A stretch of 43,239 nucleotides of DNA from NCBI GenBank assembly GCA_000437495.1, contig FR897819.1, forward strand, positions 8,124 through 51,362, read 5' to 3'. The notes beneath the pieces were generated by a model. It was not told where the DNA came from, did no database searches, and saw only the letters and a list, made by a program, of their open reading frames with translations. Source of the DNA: Prevotella sp. CAG:485 (GTDB lineage Bacteria; Bacteroidota; Bacteroidia; Bacteroidales; Muribaculaceae). Positions 28,630-37,063 of this stretch are shown piece by piece. Every line of letters begins with the position of its first letter. Positions within the stretch are counted from its first letter, which is position 1. Both the position numbers and the translations under genes were made by a program.

Positions 28630-30507
28630 ATGATAGTTTGCATCACCGAGAAACCGAGCGTTGGCAAGGATATTGCCGCGATATTAGGCGCCACGACCCG
28701 TCGAGACGGCTATTTCGAGGGCAACGGCTATTACGTAACCTGGACGTTCGGTCATCTTTGTTCGCTGAAAGACCCGGCCGATTACAATGAATACTGGCGC
28801 CGATGGAGTCTTGGAGCTTTGCCCATGATTCCGCCCCGTTTCGGCATTAAGCTGCAGAATGACGAGGGCATACAACGTCAGTTCAGGGTAATAGAGAAGC
28901 TGATTTCTGAAGCCGACGAGGTGATAAACTGCGGTGATGCCGGCCAGGAGGGTGAATTAATTCAACGGTGGGTTTATCAGAAAGCCGGTTGCACCAAACC
29001 GGTGAAGAGGTTGTGGATTTCATCGCTTACCGATGAAGCCATTCGCGAAGGTTTCCACAATCTTCAGCCTTCAGCCAATTACCAGAGCCTCTATGTGGCA
29101 GGCTTATGCCGCGCCATCGGCGACTGGGTATTAGGCATCAACGCCACAAGGCTGTATACCCTGAAATATGGCATTGACAGGCAAATTCTGTCGATTGGTC
29201 GCGTGCAGACTCCCACGTTGGCTTTGGTAGTGAAACGCCAGAAAGAGATTGAGGAATTTGTGCCCCGAGATTCGTGGGAACTGAAAACGCGTTATCGCGA
29301 TGCCATATTCACCTCCGCTCTCGAGCCGTTTCCCACTGAAGAAAAGGGTAAAGCAGCGCTACAGAGTATAGCGGATAAGTTGCTGAAAATCGGCAACATA
29401 ACAAAGAAGAAAGGGTCAGAGGCTCCGCCGCGTCTGTTCGACCTTACCAGCCTGCAGGTAGAGGCAAACCGAAAATACAGTTTCAGCGCCGACCTCACGC
29501 TGAAAACTATCCAGAGCCTGTATGAGAAAAAGCTCACAACTTATCCGCGCGTCGACACCACTTACCTCACTCAGGATGTGTATAAACAATGCGGCAAGAT
29601 TCTCAATTCCCTCACAGCTTATCAAACGCTGTTGGAGCCACTGCGCGGTAAGCCTCTGAAAAAGAGTTCAAAGGTTTTCGACAACAGCAAGGTTACCGAT
29701 CACCACGCCATCATACCCACAGGTCAGAAACCGGGCAACCTAACGGACGAGGAGCAAAAGATTTTCGATTTGGTGGCTAAAAGGTTTATCGCAGCCTTCT
29801 ATCCCGACTGCCGGTTTGAGCAGACCACCGTAACCGCAAAAGCCGGCGATGTGGATTTCAAATGTTTGGGACGCGTCACCCTTGACCCGGGCTGGAAAGC
29901 CGTTTACAGCACCGACAGCGCCAAAGAGCCGGATGAAAAAAGCTCGGCAAGCGGCACAAAAGAGGAAGAATCGGGCTCAATACCTGCCTTCAGGAAAGGT
30001 GAAGAGGGACCGCATAAGCCGTTCCTGGCCAAGAAAACTACCCAGCCGCCGAAATATTACACCGAGGGTACATTGCTCAAAGCCATGGAAACGGCCGGCA
30101 GCCAGGTGGATGATGAAGAGTTGCGCGAGGCTCTTAAAGCTAACGGCATAGGGAGGCCGTCAACACGCGCCTCAATCATTGAAACGCTGTTTAAACGCGG
30201 ATACATAAGGCGCGAGCGCAAGAGTCTGCGGGCCACGCAGGCCGGCATAGACATCATTGGCATTATAAAAGAGGAGTTGCTGAAAAGCGCCAAGCTCACC
30301 GGCCAATGGGAGCGCAAACTGCGAATGATTGAGAGTGGCGATTACAAAGCCGAAGACTTTATCGGCGAGATAAAGAAGATGATAAACGACATCACCATTT
30401 CCGTGCTCAGCGACAACACCAACCGCCACATAAGCACAAACATCCCCGATTCCAAACCCGAAAAGGCTCGTAAAACGTTATCTAAGCAAGACTCTAAGAA
30501 AGACTGA
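28630..30507 (+). CDS. topB: DNA topoisomerase III (type IA)
   Basis: A 625-aa type IA topoisomerase that relaxes negative supercoils and separates linked DNA. The Toprim domain opens with MIVCITEKPSVGKDIAAIL and has the acidic GDAGQEGEL block at 102-110. The active-site tyrosine is Tyr305 in TTYPRVDTTYL. GRVQTPTLALV (190-200) and GIGRPSTRASIIETLFKRGY are conserved type IA blocks. The C-terminus is basic and has no zinc-ribbon cysteines. TopB genes are often found on mobile elements, but nothing mobile is seen next to this one. Confidence 0.95.
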   Translation: MIVCITEKPSVGKDIAAILGATTRRDGYFEGNGYYVTWTFGHLCSLKDPADYNEYWRRWSLGALPMIPPRFGIKLQNDEGIQRQFRVIEKLISEADEVINCGDAGQEGELIQRWVYQKAGCTKPVKRLWISSLTDEAIREGFHNLQPSANYQSLYVAGLCRAIGDWVLGINATRLYTLKYGIDRQILSIGRVQTPTLALVVKRQKEIEEFVPRDSWELKTRYRDAIFTSALEPFPTEEKGKAALQSIADKLLKIGNITKKKGSEAPPRLFDLTSLQVEANRKYSFSADLTLKTIQSLYEKKLTTYPRVDTTYLTQDVYKQCGKILNSLTAYQTLLEPLRGKPLKKSSKVFDNSKVTDHHAIIPTGQKPGNLTDEEQKIFDLVAKRFIAAFYPDCRFEQTTVTAKAGDVDFKCLGRVTLDPGWKAVYSTDSAKEPDEKSSASGTKEEESGSIPAFRKGEEGPHKPFLAKKTTQPPKYYTEGTLLKAMETAGSQVDDEELREALKANGIGRPSTRASIIETLFKRGYIRRERKSLRATQAGIDIIGIIKEELLKSAKLTGQWERKLRMIESGDYKAEDFIGEIKKMINDITISVLSDNTNRHISTNIPDSKPEKARKTLSKQDSKKD

Positions 30508-30529
30508 TTTCAACTTACAGCTCTGAAAA

Positions 30530-30775
30530 ATGGATAACGATACGGTGCAATATATTCTTGTTGGCGCATTTTTCCTTCTTCTTATCGGTTGGATGATATA
30601 CAAAAAAGTCCATCAGCGAAGAAGACGAAGCAACACCCGTACGGACGTCTGCAACAGCTGCTGCACAGGGTGCTCGCTCTCTTCGCGGCCGCGCGAGTTC
30701 AAACCGAAAAAGTCATCCGGGCAGAGAGGGGATAACAACTGCTGCGAAAAAGGGGAGAACAACTGTTGCGGATAG
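30530..30775 (+). CDS. Small Cys-rich single-pass membrane protein
   Basis: An 81-aa protein: one N-terminal membrane helix (VQYILVGAFFLLLIGWMIY), a basic patch (KKVHQRRRR), then a cysteine-rich tail with CNSCCTGCS and two copies of NNCC (8 cysteines). The layout resembles FeoB-associated Cys-rich membrane proteins, but there is no feoB nearby, so this is only a resemblance. The two NNCC units come from a 24-nt imperfect tandem repeat (30728-30746 and 30752-30770). The gene is 22 nt after topB and may be cotranscribed. A role in metal or iron-sulfur handling is a guess from the cysteines alone. Confidence 0.65.
   Translation: MDNDTVQYILVGAFFLLLIGWMIYKKVHQRRRRSNTRTDVCNSCCTGCSLSSRPREFKPKKSSGQRGDNNCCEKGENNCCG
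30728..30770 (+). repeat. 24-nt imperfect tandem repeat encoding the NNCC units
   Basis: GGGGATAACAACTGCTGCG and GGGGAGAACAACTGTTGCG are 19-nt copies differing at two positions, spaced 24 nt apart in frame. They encode GDNNCCEK and GENNCCG at the end of the small membrane protein, consistent with a recent duplication. Confidence 0.75.
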
Positions 30776-30875
30776 ATTGATGCTCCATTTTTTCTGCTCA
30801 AACACCCTGAGGCGTCGCTTTGTGCAAAATTCGCCGTCAAAGCAGTAAAATTTAGGGATATAGGGGTTCTTAGAC

Positions 30876-30906
30876 TTGCATAATCGAAGAGAAAGTTGTA
30901 ACTTTG
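30876..30906 (+). promoter_or_regulatory. Bacteroidetes-type promoter for rplY
   Basis: TTG (30876-30878), 20 nt, then TAACTTTG (30899-30906) match the -33/-7 consensus. The leader to the rplY ATG is about 120 nt. Confidence 0.7.
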
Positions 30907-31028
30907 CAAAGAATTTGGAGCAGGCAAAACTGCGTCAAATTTTCAGCCCTTGTACAGGGCGGCAGTGTGATGGGAAAATCGTCTGCTGTCAGAAAGACTT
31001 TTTTTGAGTAACACAACAACTTACAACA
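30907..31028 (+). promoter_or_regulatory. Structured leader of rplY
   Basis: The leader has a GCCCT/AGGGC hairpin (30946-30960), then a weak GTCT/AGAC hairpin (30981-30998) followed by seven T (30999-31005), and no open frame of note. This resembles a leader attenuator, as seen for some ribosomal protein genes, but the second stem is short. Confidence 0.35.
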
Positions 31029-31685
31029 ATGAAGAAATTCGCACTCAACGCCGAACCGCGCAAAGAACTCGGCAAAAAGAGCACCAAAGCTCTCCGCAAA
31101 CAAGACCTCATTCCGTGCGTTCTCAACGGCGGCAAAATCGTAGAACTTCCTTACAAAGAGGCTCTCCGTCCGGGCGAGAAACTCGTGGAAATAGCCAACA
31201 ACCGTGGTCTGATTACCACCGACATGGTAGTTAAATCGGAAGATGTTCGCAAGCTCATCTACACTCCCGACATCTTTGAGATTGACCTGACCCTGAACGG
31301 CGAAGAACGCAAAGCTGTGCTGAAAGACATCCAGTTCCAACCGGTAAAAGACACCATTCTCCACCTCGACTTCCTGGAGGTATTCCCCGGCAAGCCCATC
31401 GAGATGGAAGTGCCCGTACAGATTGAAGGCCACGCCGAGGGCGTAAAAGCCGGTGGTAAACTGTCGCTGAGCATGCGCAAACTGCGTGTAAAAGCCGAAT
31501 ACACCGCAATCCCCGAAAAGCTTGTCATCAATGTCGACAACCTTGGCCTTGGCCAGTCGCTCAGCGTAGGCGACCTCCACTTCGAGGGTCTGGAGCTGAT
31601 GAACGCCAAGAATGCCGTTGTCTGCGCCGTACAGCTGACGCGTGCCGCCCGTGGCGCCGCCGCTAAGGCAGAAACGGAAGCATAA
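31029..31685 (+). CDS. rplY: 50S ribosomal protein L25 (Ctc-type, two-domain)
   Basis: Binds 5S rRNA in the large ribosomal subunit. The 218-aa chain is the long CTC/TL5 type: an N-terminal L25 domain (residues 1-90, with RKELGKKSTKALRKQDLIPC) and a C-terminal beta domain (about 95-190, with HLDFLEVFPGKPIEMEVPVQ). It ends in an Ala-rich tail. The gene has its own promoter and is followed by an intrinsic terminator, so it is a single-gene unit or the head of a partly terminated message into pth. Confidence 0.96.
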   Translation: MKKFALNAEPRKELGKKSTKALRKQDLIPCVLNGGKIVELPYKEALRPGEKLVEIANNRGLITTDMVVKSEDVRKLIYTPDIFEIDLTLNGEERKAVLKDIQFQPVKDTILHLDFLEVFPGKPIEMEVPVQIEGHAEGVKAGGKLSLSMRKLRVKAEYTAIPEKLVINVDNLGLGQSLSVGDLHFEGLELMNAKNAVVCAVQLTRAARGAAAKAETEA

Positions 31686-31716
31686 GCAAACCGGCTACAG
31701 GCTTAAGAAATATGGT

Positions 31717-31765
31717 ACGCGGTGTGGAAGACGGTTAAGTCCGGCTCCTGCCGCGTGCTTTTTTT
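31717..31765 (+). terminator. Intrinsic terminator after rplY
   Basis: ACGCGG (31717-31722) pairs with CCGCGT (31751-31756), with partial pairing inside, and TTTTTTT follows at 31759-31765. Confidence 0.65.
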
Positions 31766-31870
31766 AGATTGTTGCATTGACAAAGATTGAAAATGCCAAG
31801 CATGAGCGGGCTGAGTTCTATTCTTAAAAGACTTTTCGGCGCCAAAAGCACGCCGAAGACTGACCCTGAC

Positions 31871-32443
31871 ATGAAAAAATTTCTGATTGTGGGTTTAGGC
31901 AACATTGGCAGTGAGTATGTAGGCACTCGCCATAATGCCGGTTTTATGATTGCCGACACGCTGGTGCAGGAAGACCCTCGCGGCGCGGCGTTTGAGAGTT
32001 GCCGTTATGGCGAAATGGCCCGCTTGAAGGTGAAGAATTGCGAATTACTGGTGCTGAAACCCTCCACCTTTATGAACTTGAGCGGCAATGCGGTTCGATA
32101 CTGGATGAATCACGAAAAGCTCCCTCTGGAGAATCTGCTCGTCCTTGTTGATGACATAGCGCTGCCTTTCGGGGTGATACGCCTGAGAAAAGGTGGAAGT
32201 GATGCCGGGCACAACGGACTGAAGAACATAGCTCAGGAATTAGGCACGCAGGCCTACAACCGTCTGCGTTTCGGTGTAGGCAATGATTTCGCCAAGGGAC
32301 AGCAGATTGACTATGTGTTAGGCACATTCCCGCCTGAGGAGAAGAAGCTTCTGCCCGAACGCCTCAAAGTGGCGGCAGAAGCGGTAAAAGCCTTCTGCCT
32401 GAGCGGCATACAATTTGCAATGACTAATTTTAACAACAAATAA
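31871..32443 (+). CDS. pth: Peptidyl-tRNA hydrolase
   Basis: Releases tRNA from peptidyl-tRNAs that drop off the ribosome. From the ATG at 31871 the protein is 190 aa, the usual length, starting MKKFLIVGLGNIG. The catalytic His is in TRHNAGF, with KPSTFMNLSG and DDIALPFG blocks following and a GGSDAGHNGLKNI block later. The frame is open further up to ATGs at 31787 and 31793, adding up to 28 residues (basic, SSILKRLFGAKS). Such short extensions may be real in this clade, so the start is uncertain. It lies 66 nt upstream of the S9 peptidase gene. Confidence 0.94.
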   Translation: MKKFLIVGLGNIGSEYVGTRHNAGFMIADTLVQEDPRGAAFESCRYGEMARLKVKNCELLVLKPSTFMNLSGNAVRYWMNHEKLPLENLLVLVDDIALPFGVIRLRKGGSDAGHNGLKNIAQELGTQAYNRLRFGVGNDFAKGQQIDYVLGTFPPEEKKLLPERLKVAAEAVKAFCLSGIQFAMTNFNNK

Positions 32444-32509
32444 TAATAATAATGCGGAGAAAGCCGCACAGACTCCAACGGCGGCAACCTCCGGTTTAAC
32501 CCTACCACC

Positions 32510-34687
32510 ATGAAAAAAACTGCAATTGCAATGAGCGCAATGCTAATTCCTCTGCTGGCCACCACCGGATGTAATCCGGAGAAGGAAAGCGTAATCAGCG
32601 CTCCGAGTGTGGAAATCACCGACGGCATGATGAGTCCGGAGGTGCTTGAGGCTTTTGGCCGTGTCAGCGAGGCTGTGCCCAGCCCCGACGGCAAGAAAAT
32701 AGCCTTCACCGTGGGCTATGAGAGCATTGAATCGAATGCTTCGAACGCCGAGATTTACATCATGAACGCCGACGGCTCGGAGGTAAAACAACTTACCCAG
32801 ACGTCAAAGTCGGAGAGCAATATCCGCTGGATAGAAAACGGCAGCAAGATAGCCTTTGTCTGCATGGATCAGAACAGCGGCAATCCTCAGATGTTCACCA
32901 TCAATCCCGACGGCAGTGAGCGCCGCCGCGTGTCGAACCTTGAAAACGGCGTAAGCTGCTTCGAGGTATCACCTACAGGCGACAAAGTGCTCTTAGGCTC
33001 AGCTATCAGCGCCGAGGATAAGGACTCAACGCTCTACAACGGTCTGCCCCTGACTACCGGCCGCGTGGTCAATGACCTGATGTACAAACACTGGGACGAA
33101 TGGGTAACGACTATACCTCATCCTTTCCTTGCCGACTTCGTAAACGGCGAAGTAAGTGGTGAAGCCAAGGATGTCCTTGCCGGCAAACCCTGGGAATGTC
33201 CCATGAAACCCTTCGGCGGCAGCGATTGCTTTGCCTGGGCTCCCGACGGCAAGACTTTCGTGCTTGTTTATCGCGCACTCACTGGCAAAGATTACGCCTT
33301 CTCCACCAACTCCGACATTTATCTGTATAATGCCGACGGCTCTCTGGTGGCAAACCTCAGCGAAGGCAATCCGGGCTATGACACCGACCCCGTTTTCTCA
33401 CCCGACGGCAAGAAGCTGGCGTGGCTGAGCATGGCAACGGCAAAATTCGAGAGCGACAAGAAGCGTCTGATGGTTATGGATATGGCCACCCGCAATGTCC
33501 GCGACCTCACTGAAAACTGGGATTACTGGCCCGAAGGAATGGCTTGGGAACCCGGCTCACAGTATATCTTCTTCAACGGCTATTATCAGGGCACAATGCC
33601 TATCTTCCGCATCAACACCACAACAGCCAAAATTGACACCGTGGCGTCCGGAATGTGGGATTATGTAGGCGTTCAGCCACTCACAGCCGACAGCGTTGTG
33701 GCTCTGCGCCACAGCATGCGTCGTCCCAATGAGGTATGCGTGGCTTCTGTTGGTGGCAAGGACTGCAAGGACATCACCACCATCAACACTGCTCTGCTCA
33801 ACAAACTCAAGCTTGGCGATGTACACAAGGAGATGATTCCCACCACCGACGGCAAGCTGATGACGACCTGGATTATCACTCCGCCCGACTTTGACCCCAA
33901 CAAGAAGTATCCGGCCATTCTCTATTGCCAGGGTGGTCCTCAGCAGGCTGTCAGCCAGTTCTGGAGCTATCGCTGGAACTTTATGATTATGGCAGCCAAC
34001 GGCTACGTTGTCATAGCCCCCAACCGCCGCGGCCTGCCGGGCTTCGGTACAGAATGGAACCTGCAGATTTCAAAGGATTACGGCGGCCAGAACATGCGCG
34101 ACTACTTCTCGGCTGTTGACTACATGAAGAGCAAATACTCTTATATCGACGCCGACCGCATCGGCGCTATCGGTGCCAGCTATGGCGGCTTCTCGGTTTA
34201 TTGGCTCGCCGGACATCACGAAAACCGCTTCAGAGCTCTGGTGGCTCATGCCGGTATCTTCAATATGGAAGCTCAGTATCTCGAGACCGAAGAAATGTGG
34301 TTTGCCGACTTCGACATGGGCGGCGCTCCCTGGGAAAAAGATAACGCAGCAGCTCAGGCTACCTTTGCCACATCACCGCATAAGTTCGTGGACAAATGGA
34401 CGGCTCCTATCCTGGTAACCGTTGGCGAACTCGACTATCGCATCTTAGCTTCGCAAGGCATGATGGCCTTCAATGCCGCCAAGATGCGTGGTCTGGAAGC
34501 TGAAATGCTGGTATTCCCCGACGAGAACCACTGGATTCTGAAACCTCAGAATGCAGTTCTATGGCAGCGCACATTCTTCCAGTTCCTCGACAAATATCTG
34601 AAGAACCCGCAGCCCGGCAGCGTAAAAGCTGCCCCTGCAGCTGAACCTGCCGCTCCTCAGGCAGAAAAAGCTGAAGCTGAGCAATAA
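32510..34687 (+). CDS. S9-family prolyl oligopeptidase-like peptidase, probable lipoprotein (DPP5-like)
   Basis: A 725-aa secreted peptidase. The N-terminus has a signal with a likely lipobox (LLATTGC, Cys21). A beta-propeller of WD40/TolB-like blades follows (AEIYIMNADGSEVKQLTQ, then PDGSERRRVSNLE), and then the alpha/beta-hydrolase domain: nucleophile Ser557 in GASYGG, Asp642 in GELDYR and His674 in ENHW. This arrangement fits dipeptidyl peptidases of the DPP5 or acylaminoacyl-peptidase type; substrate preference cannot be read from the sequence. The last 26 or so residues are an Ala/Pro/Glu-rich tail. A strong terminator follows at 34703-34738. Confidence 0.92.
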   Translation: MKKTAIAMSAMLIPLLATTGCNPEKESVISAPSVEITDGMMSPEVLEAFGRVSEAVPSPDGKKIAFTVGYESIESNASNAEIYIMNADGSEVKQLTQTSKSESNIRWIENGSKIAFVCMDQNSGNPQMFTINPDGSERRRVSNLENGVSCFEVSPTGDKVLLGSAISAEDKDSTLYNGLPLTTGRVVNDLMYKHWDEWVTTIPHPFLADFVNGEVSGEAKDVLAGKPWECPMKPFGGSDCFAWAPDGKTFVLVYRALTGKDYAFSTNSDIYLYNADGSLVANLSEGNPGYDTDPVFSPDGKKLAWLSMATAKFESDKKRLMVMDMATRNVRDLTENWDYWPEGMAWEPGSQYIFFNGYYQGTMPIFRINTTTAKIDTVASGMWDYVGVQPLTADSVVALRHSMRRPNEVCVASVGGKDCKDITTINTALLNKLKLGDVHKEMIPTTDGKLMTTWIITPPDFDPNKKYPAILYCQGGPQQAVSQFWSYRWNFMIMAANGYVVIAPNRRGLPGFGTEWNLQISKDYGGQNMRDYFSAVDYMKSKYSYIDADRIGAIGASYGGFSVYWLAGHHENRFRALVAHAGIFNMEAQYLETEEMWFADFDMGGAPWEKDNAAAQATFATSPHKFVDKWTAPILVTVGELDYRILASQGMMAFNAAKMRGLEAEMLVFPDENHWILKPQNAVLWQRTFFQFLDKYLKNPQPGSVKAAPAAEPAAPQAEKAEAEQ

Positions 34688-34702
34688 GCCTCAATCAATA
34701 TC

Positions 34703-34738
34703 AAAGGATGCGTCAATATAATTTTGGCGCATCCTTTT
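34703..34738. terminator. Intrinsic terminator between convergent genes
   Basis: AAAGGATGCG (34703-34712) pairs exactly with CGCATCCTTT (34728-34737), followed by T on the plus strand. The A-rich left arm gives a T-run on the minus strand too, so it may serve both the S9 gene and the convergent phosphatase gene ending at 34741. Confidence 0.8.
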
Positions 34739-34740
34739 GG

Positions 34741-36051
34741 TTATAATTTGGAGAGCCAGAAGGAGCGTAATTGCCGGTAGGGAAGGAGGAATTTGCCATT
34801 GCGCATGGGAGCGACCCATTTGCCGTTGAGGCGCATACAAACGTAGATTTCGCCGGAAGGTGATTTGAGCGATACTATCAGCAAATTGGCGCCCAAGGGC
34901 ACTACATCAGAGTCTTTCCAATAGCGGCTTACAGAGGCGTAATTATCAGTGGCTGAGTATCTACATTCCGGCAGCTGCATTAAAGAGAAAAGGGGCATTA
35001 ACGTCTCGGCATGGGCAAACCGCAAATCGGCCACCGGAGCATTATCACTTCCGGCTTTGTCCATGGAAGCTATCAGAGAACGCAATAAGGGTCGGGCGGC
35101 ACTGTCGGGAATGGCGCTTATGTCGGTTGCAGTGCGTTGAAGATAATGCTTTAGGTTGGCAGCCTGCCAGCAACGCTCATACTCATCCTCTGTCATCCAT
35201 TGCTTATAGTCGGCAGCGATGCCTGTGGCACGCATCGACTGAAGTACCGCATACATATCCAGTGAAATTTTACGATAGCGCTGCGAGTCGACGCCAAAGG
35301 CATTTCCCACTAACCTGTGTGCCGGCGCTTCGGGCACATTCTGCCGCACAAATTCGTTGTAAACGCCTTTCCACTTGCCCTTCTTAAGATACGACGAATA
35401 GAGGGTGTCTGTATCAAAAAATCGCAACAGGGAGTCGTAACATTTACCTTCGGAGGTAGAGATTTGCAAATCAGGACTTAAGCTGCAGAGTGAGTGGCAA
35501 AACACATACATTGATTTAACCACTCTTGGCACATAAGTGGCGATTGCTTCCACGCGTCCCTGCTTCAGCAAATCCGGACAAAGATTAACCATCTGCCGTG
35601 CCAGCGTCTCTTCCTCCACAACGCCTAAAGAGTCGAGGGCGCCCCAACGCTGTGCAGTGGTATTTTCCACATTGTCAAGCAGTTGCAGAAACGCAGAGCT
35701 CTGTCTGGTAAGCGAATTATATTGCTTTGCCTTGAGCAGTTCCGCGCGTAAGTCGGATACTTTGTTTTGCGACGAGAGGAAACGCGCTCCATGTCGTGCC
35801 ACATAATTAATCGTCACCGGCTTCAAGGAATCGCCGGCCACCATAGCCAATCCCTCATCCTGCGTTAGATCATACGGTGTCATAGAACCCGCAGGCAGGC
35901 TGTTTGGCTCATGCTTTTGAGCCGGTGCCGAAAGGGTGCAGATAAACAGGCTGACAAGGACTGTAAGGCGTCCTATAAAGCGTAATCGGGTAGTAGCGTT
36001 TGTTTCCGCTTTATGATGAAAGGGATGGTATTTCTTTGCTTTGAGTCTCAT
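34741..36051 (-). CDS. Histidine-acid-phosphatase family protein, MINPP-like
   Basis: A 436-aa secreted protein, with a long basic n-region, a hydrophobic core (LTVLVSLFICTLSAPAQ) and a probable signal cleavage near residue 45. The phosphatase motif RHGAR is at 86-90, and HAE is at 347-349. HAE in place of the usual HD is typical of the multiple inositol polyphosphate phosphatase (MINPP) group, which degrades phytate and other inositol phosphates. The usual Pro after RHGxRx is absent here (RHGARFLS). I chose the ATG at 36051 because a longer frame to 36126 would start inside the terminator hairpin of the upstream gene. Substrate is not proven. Confidence 0.82.
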   Translation of the reverse strand: MRLKAKKYHPFHHKAETNATTRLRFIGRLTVLVSLFICTLSAPAQKHEPNSLPAGSMTPYDLTQDEGLAMVAGDSLKPVTINYVARHGARFLSSQNKVSDLRAELLKAKQYNSLTRQSSAFLQLLDNVENTTAQRWGALDSLGVVEEETLARQMVNLCPDLLKQGRVEAIATYVPRVVKSMYVFCHSLCSLSPDLQISTSEGKCYDSLLRFFDTDTLYSSYLKKGKWKGVYNEFVRQNVPEAPAHRLVGNAFGVDSQRYRKISLDMYAVLQSMRATGIAADYKQWMTEDEYERCWQAANLKHYLQRTATDISAIPDSAARPLLRSLIASMDKAGSDNAPVADLRFAHAETLMPLFSLMQLPECRYSATDNYASVSRYWKDSDVVPLGANLLIVSLKSPSGEIYVCMRLNGKWVAPMRNGKFLLPYRQLRSFWLSKL

Positions 36052-36110
36052 TTCTGTTGGGCTTATATCATTGCAACGTTTGAGAGTCAAAACTGTTAGC
36101 CGTAGGCGAT

Positions 36111-36150
36111 AAAAAGTAGAGGTCATGCCGGAATTATGGGCATAACCTCT
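36111..36150 (-). terminator. Intrinsic terminator of the NlpC/P60 gene
   Basis: On the minus strand AGAGGT and ATGCC (36150-36139) pair with GGCAT and ACCTCT (36129-36118), an 11-bp stem with one mismatch and a 9-nt loop, followed by TTTTT at 36115-36111. Confidence 0.8.
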
Positions 36151-36251
36151 ATGTGGTTTCAGTGGATGTTGGTTAGGTAGGGTATAGGAGAGAAGGAGAG
36201 CACTCAGAAGAGAGGTGGCGGTTGAATTTTAATGCTGTTTGGAGAGATGAA

Positions 36252-36839
36252 TTATTTGATAATTCGTTTTGCACCCACGTAACGCGGAACGTAGTAGCCG
36301 GAGAAAGGACTGATTTTCACACCTTTAAGGCTTGCGTGGATGAAGGTGAAATCGCCTGTAACCTTGTCAACGCTGTAGACTATGCCAACGTGACCAACAT
36401 TCTTGCCGCTCGACCTTGAAGTAAAAAACACCAAATCACCTTTTCTAAGGTCTTTACGGGCCACCGGTTCGCCCTGAGTGTACTGGATGCGAGAACCCGG
36501 TGATATGTTGTAACCGAATTGTTTGTAGATAAAGCTTGTGTAACCGGAGCAGTCGAAAGCGCGGGGGCCTTTAGCGCCGTGCACGTAAGGAGTGCCGATA
36601 TATTTCTTCGCCTCCGAAAGAAGGTCATCAATCATTGATGACGTCTTGCTCGAAATAGCATTGGCAGCTTCGCGAGCGTTAACATCGGTCGATACCATGT
36701 TGCTGAGGGTGTTGCCGTCCATTTTCGACACCTTTGCTATCTGGTGTGCTTTTTCATGGGCGGTCATGGGCTTCTGGGCGCAGACCGATACTGTCGCAAC
36801 TGCTATTGCTATGGAGGTGATTATTGTTCTGAATTTCAT
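36252..36839 (-). CDS. NlpC/P60 (C40) peptidoglycan hydrolase
   Basis: A 195-aa secreted cysteine peptidase. The signal peptide (MKFRTIITSIAIAVATVSVCAQ) is followed by a helical spacer and the NlpC/P60 domain from about residue 72: catalytic Cys97 in FDCSGYTSFIYKQFG, His150 in GHVGIVY and His168 in FIHAS. It should cut peptide bonds in the cell-wall stem peptide. The gene is a single unit with a consensus promoter at 36904-36934 and a strong terminator at 36111-36150. Confidence 0.94.
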   Translation of the reverse strand: MKFRTIITSIAIAVATVSVCAQKPMTAHEKAHQIAKVSKMDGNTLSNMVSTDVNAREAANAISSKTSSMIDDLLSEAKKYIGTPYVHGAKGPRAFDCSGYTSFIYKQFGYNISPGSRIQYTQGEPVARKDLRKGDLVFFTSRSSGKNVGHVGIVYSVDKVTGDFTFIHASLKGVKISPFSGYYVPRYVGAKRIIK

Positions 36840-36903
36840 ATTATCGCGGTTTAGTCCGTGGTTTGTGTGAGCCGGATAGGTTAGTTATCCTCTTTTCACA
36901 TTG

Positions 36904-36934
36904 CAAAGGTAATAAAAATTCTCTTTAACGTCAA
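36904..36934 (-). promoter_or_regulatory. Bacteroidetes-type promoter for the NlpC/P60 gene
   Basis: On the minus strand TTG (36934-36932), 20 nt, then TACCTTTG (36911-36904) match the -33/-7 consensus, about 65 nt before the ATG at 36839. Confidence 0.75.
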
Positions 36935-37020
36935 GGGGTGAGAGTGCTGTAAATCAACATGTTAACGCTATTTAGGTTTTGGCACACTTCAAGGTTCGGT
37001 GTGCAAAAACCATATATTGC

Positions 37021-37063
37021 AAATCGCCCGAATCCCGCTCTGTCAGCGGTATTCGGGCGATTT
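37021..37063. repeat. Strong 19-bp palindrome
   Basis: AAATCGCCCGAATCCCGCT (37021-37039) pairs with AGCGGTATTCGGGCGATTT (37045-37063) with one mismatch, around a 5-nt loop. It is followed by TTTT on the plus strand, so it could end plus-strand transcripts, but no plus-strand gene lies upstream. It could also be the end structure of the maf-containing message. Confidence 0.7.

Noticed and set aside
28630..30507. topB as a sign of a mobile element
   Set aside because: No integrase, relaxase, attachment site or unusual composition is seen nearby; the neighbours are housekeeping genes.
30870..31580. 236-codon minus-strand frame opposite rplY
   Set aside because: It runs across the rplY promoter and leader and has no recognisable domain; rplY is clearly the real gene.
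32453..32468. TGCGG/CCGCA hairpin between pth and the S9 gene
   Set aside because: The stem is only 5 bp with no T-run; too weak to call a terminator.
36052..36126. Longer start for the MINPP-like gene
   Set aside because: The ATG at 36126 lies inside the terminator hairpin of the NlpC/P60 gene.
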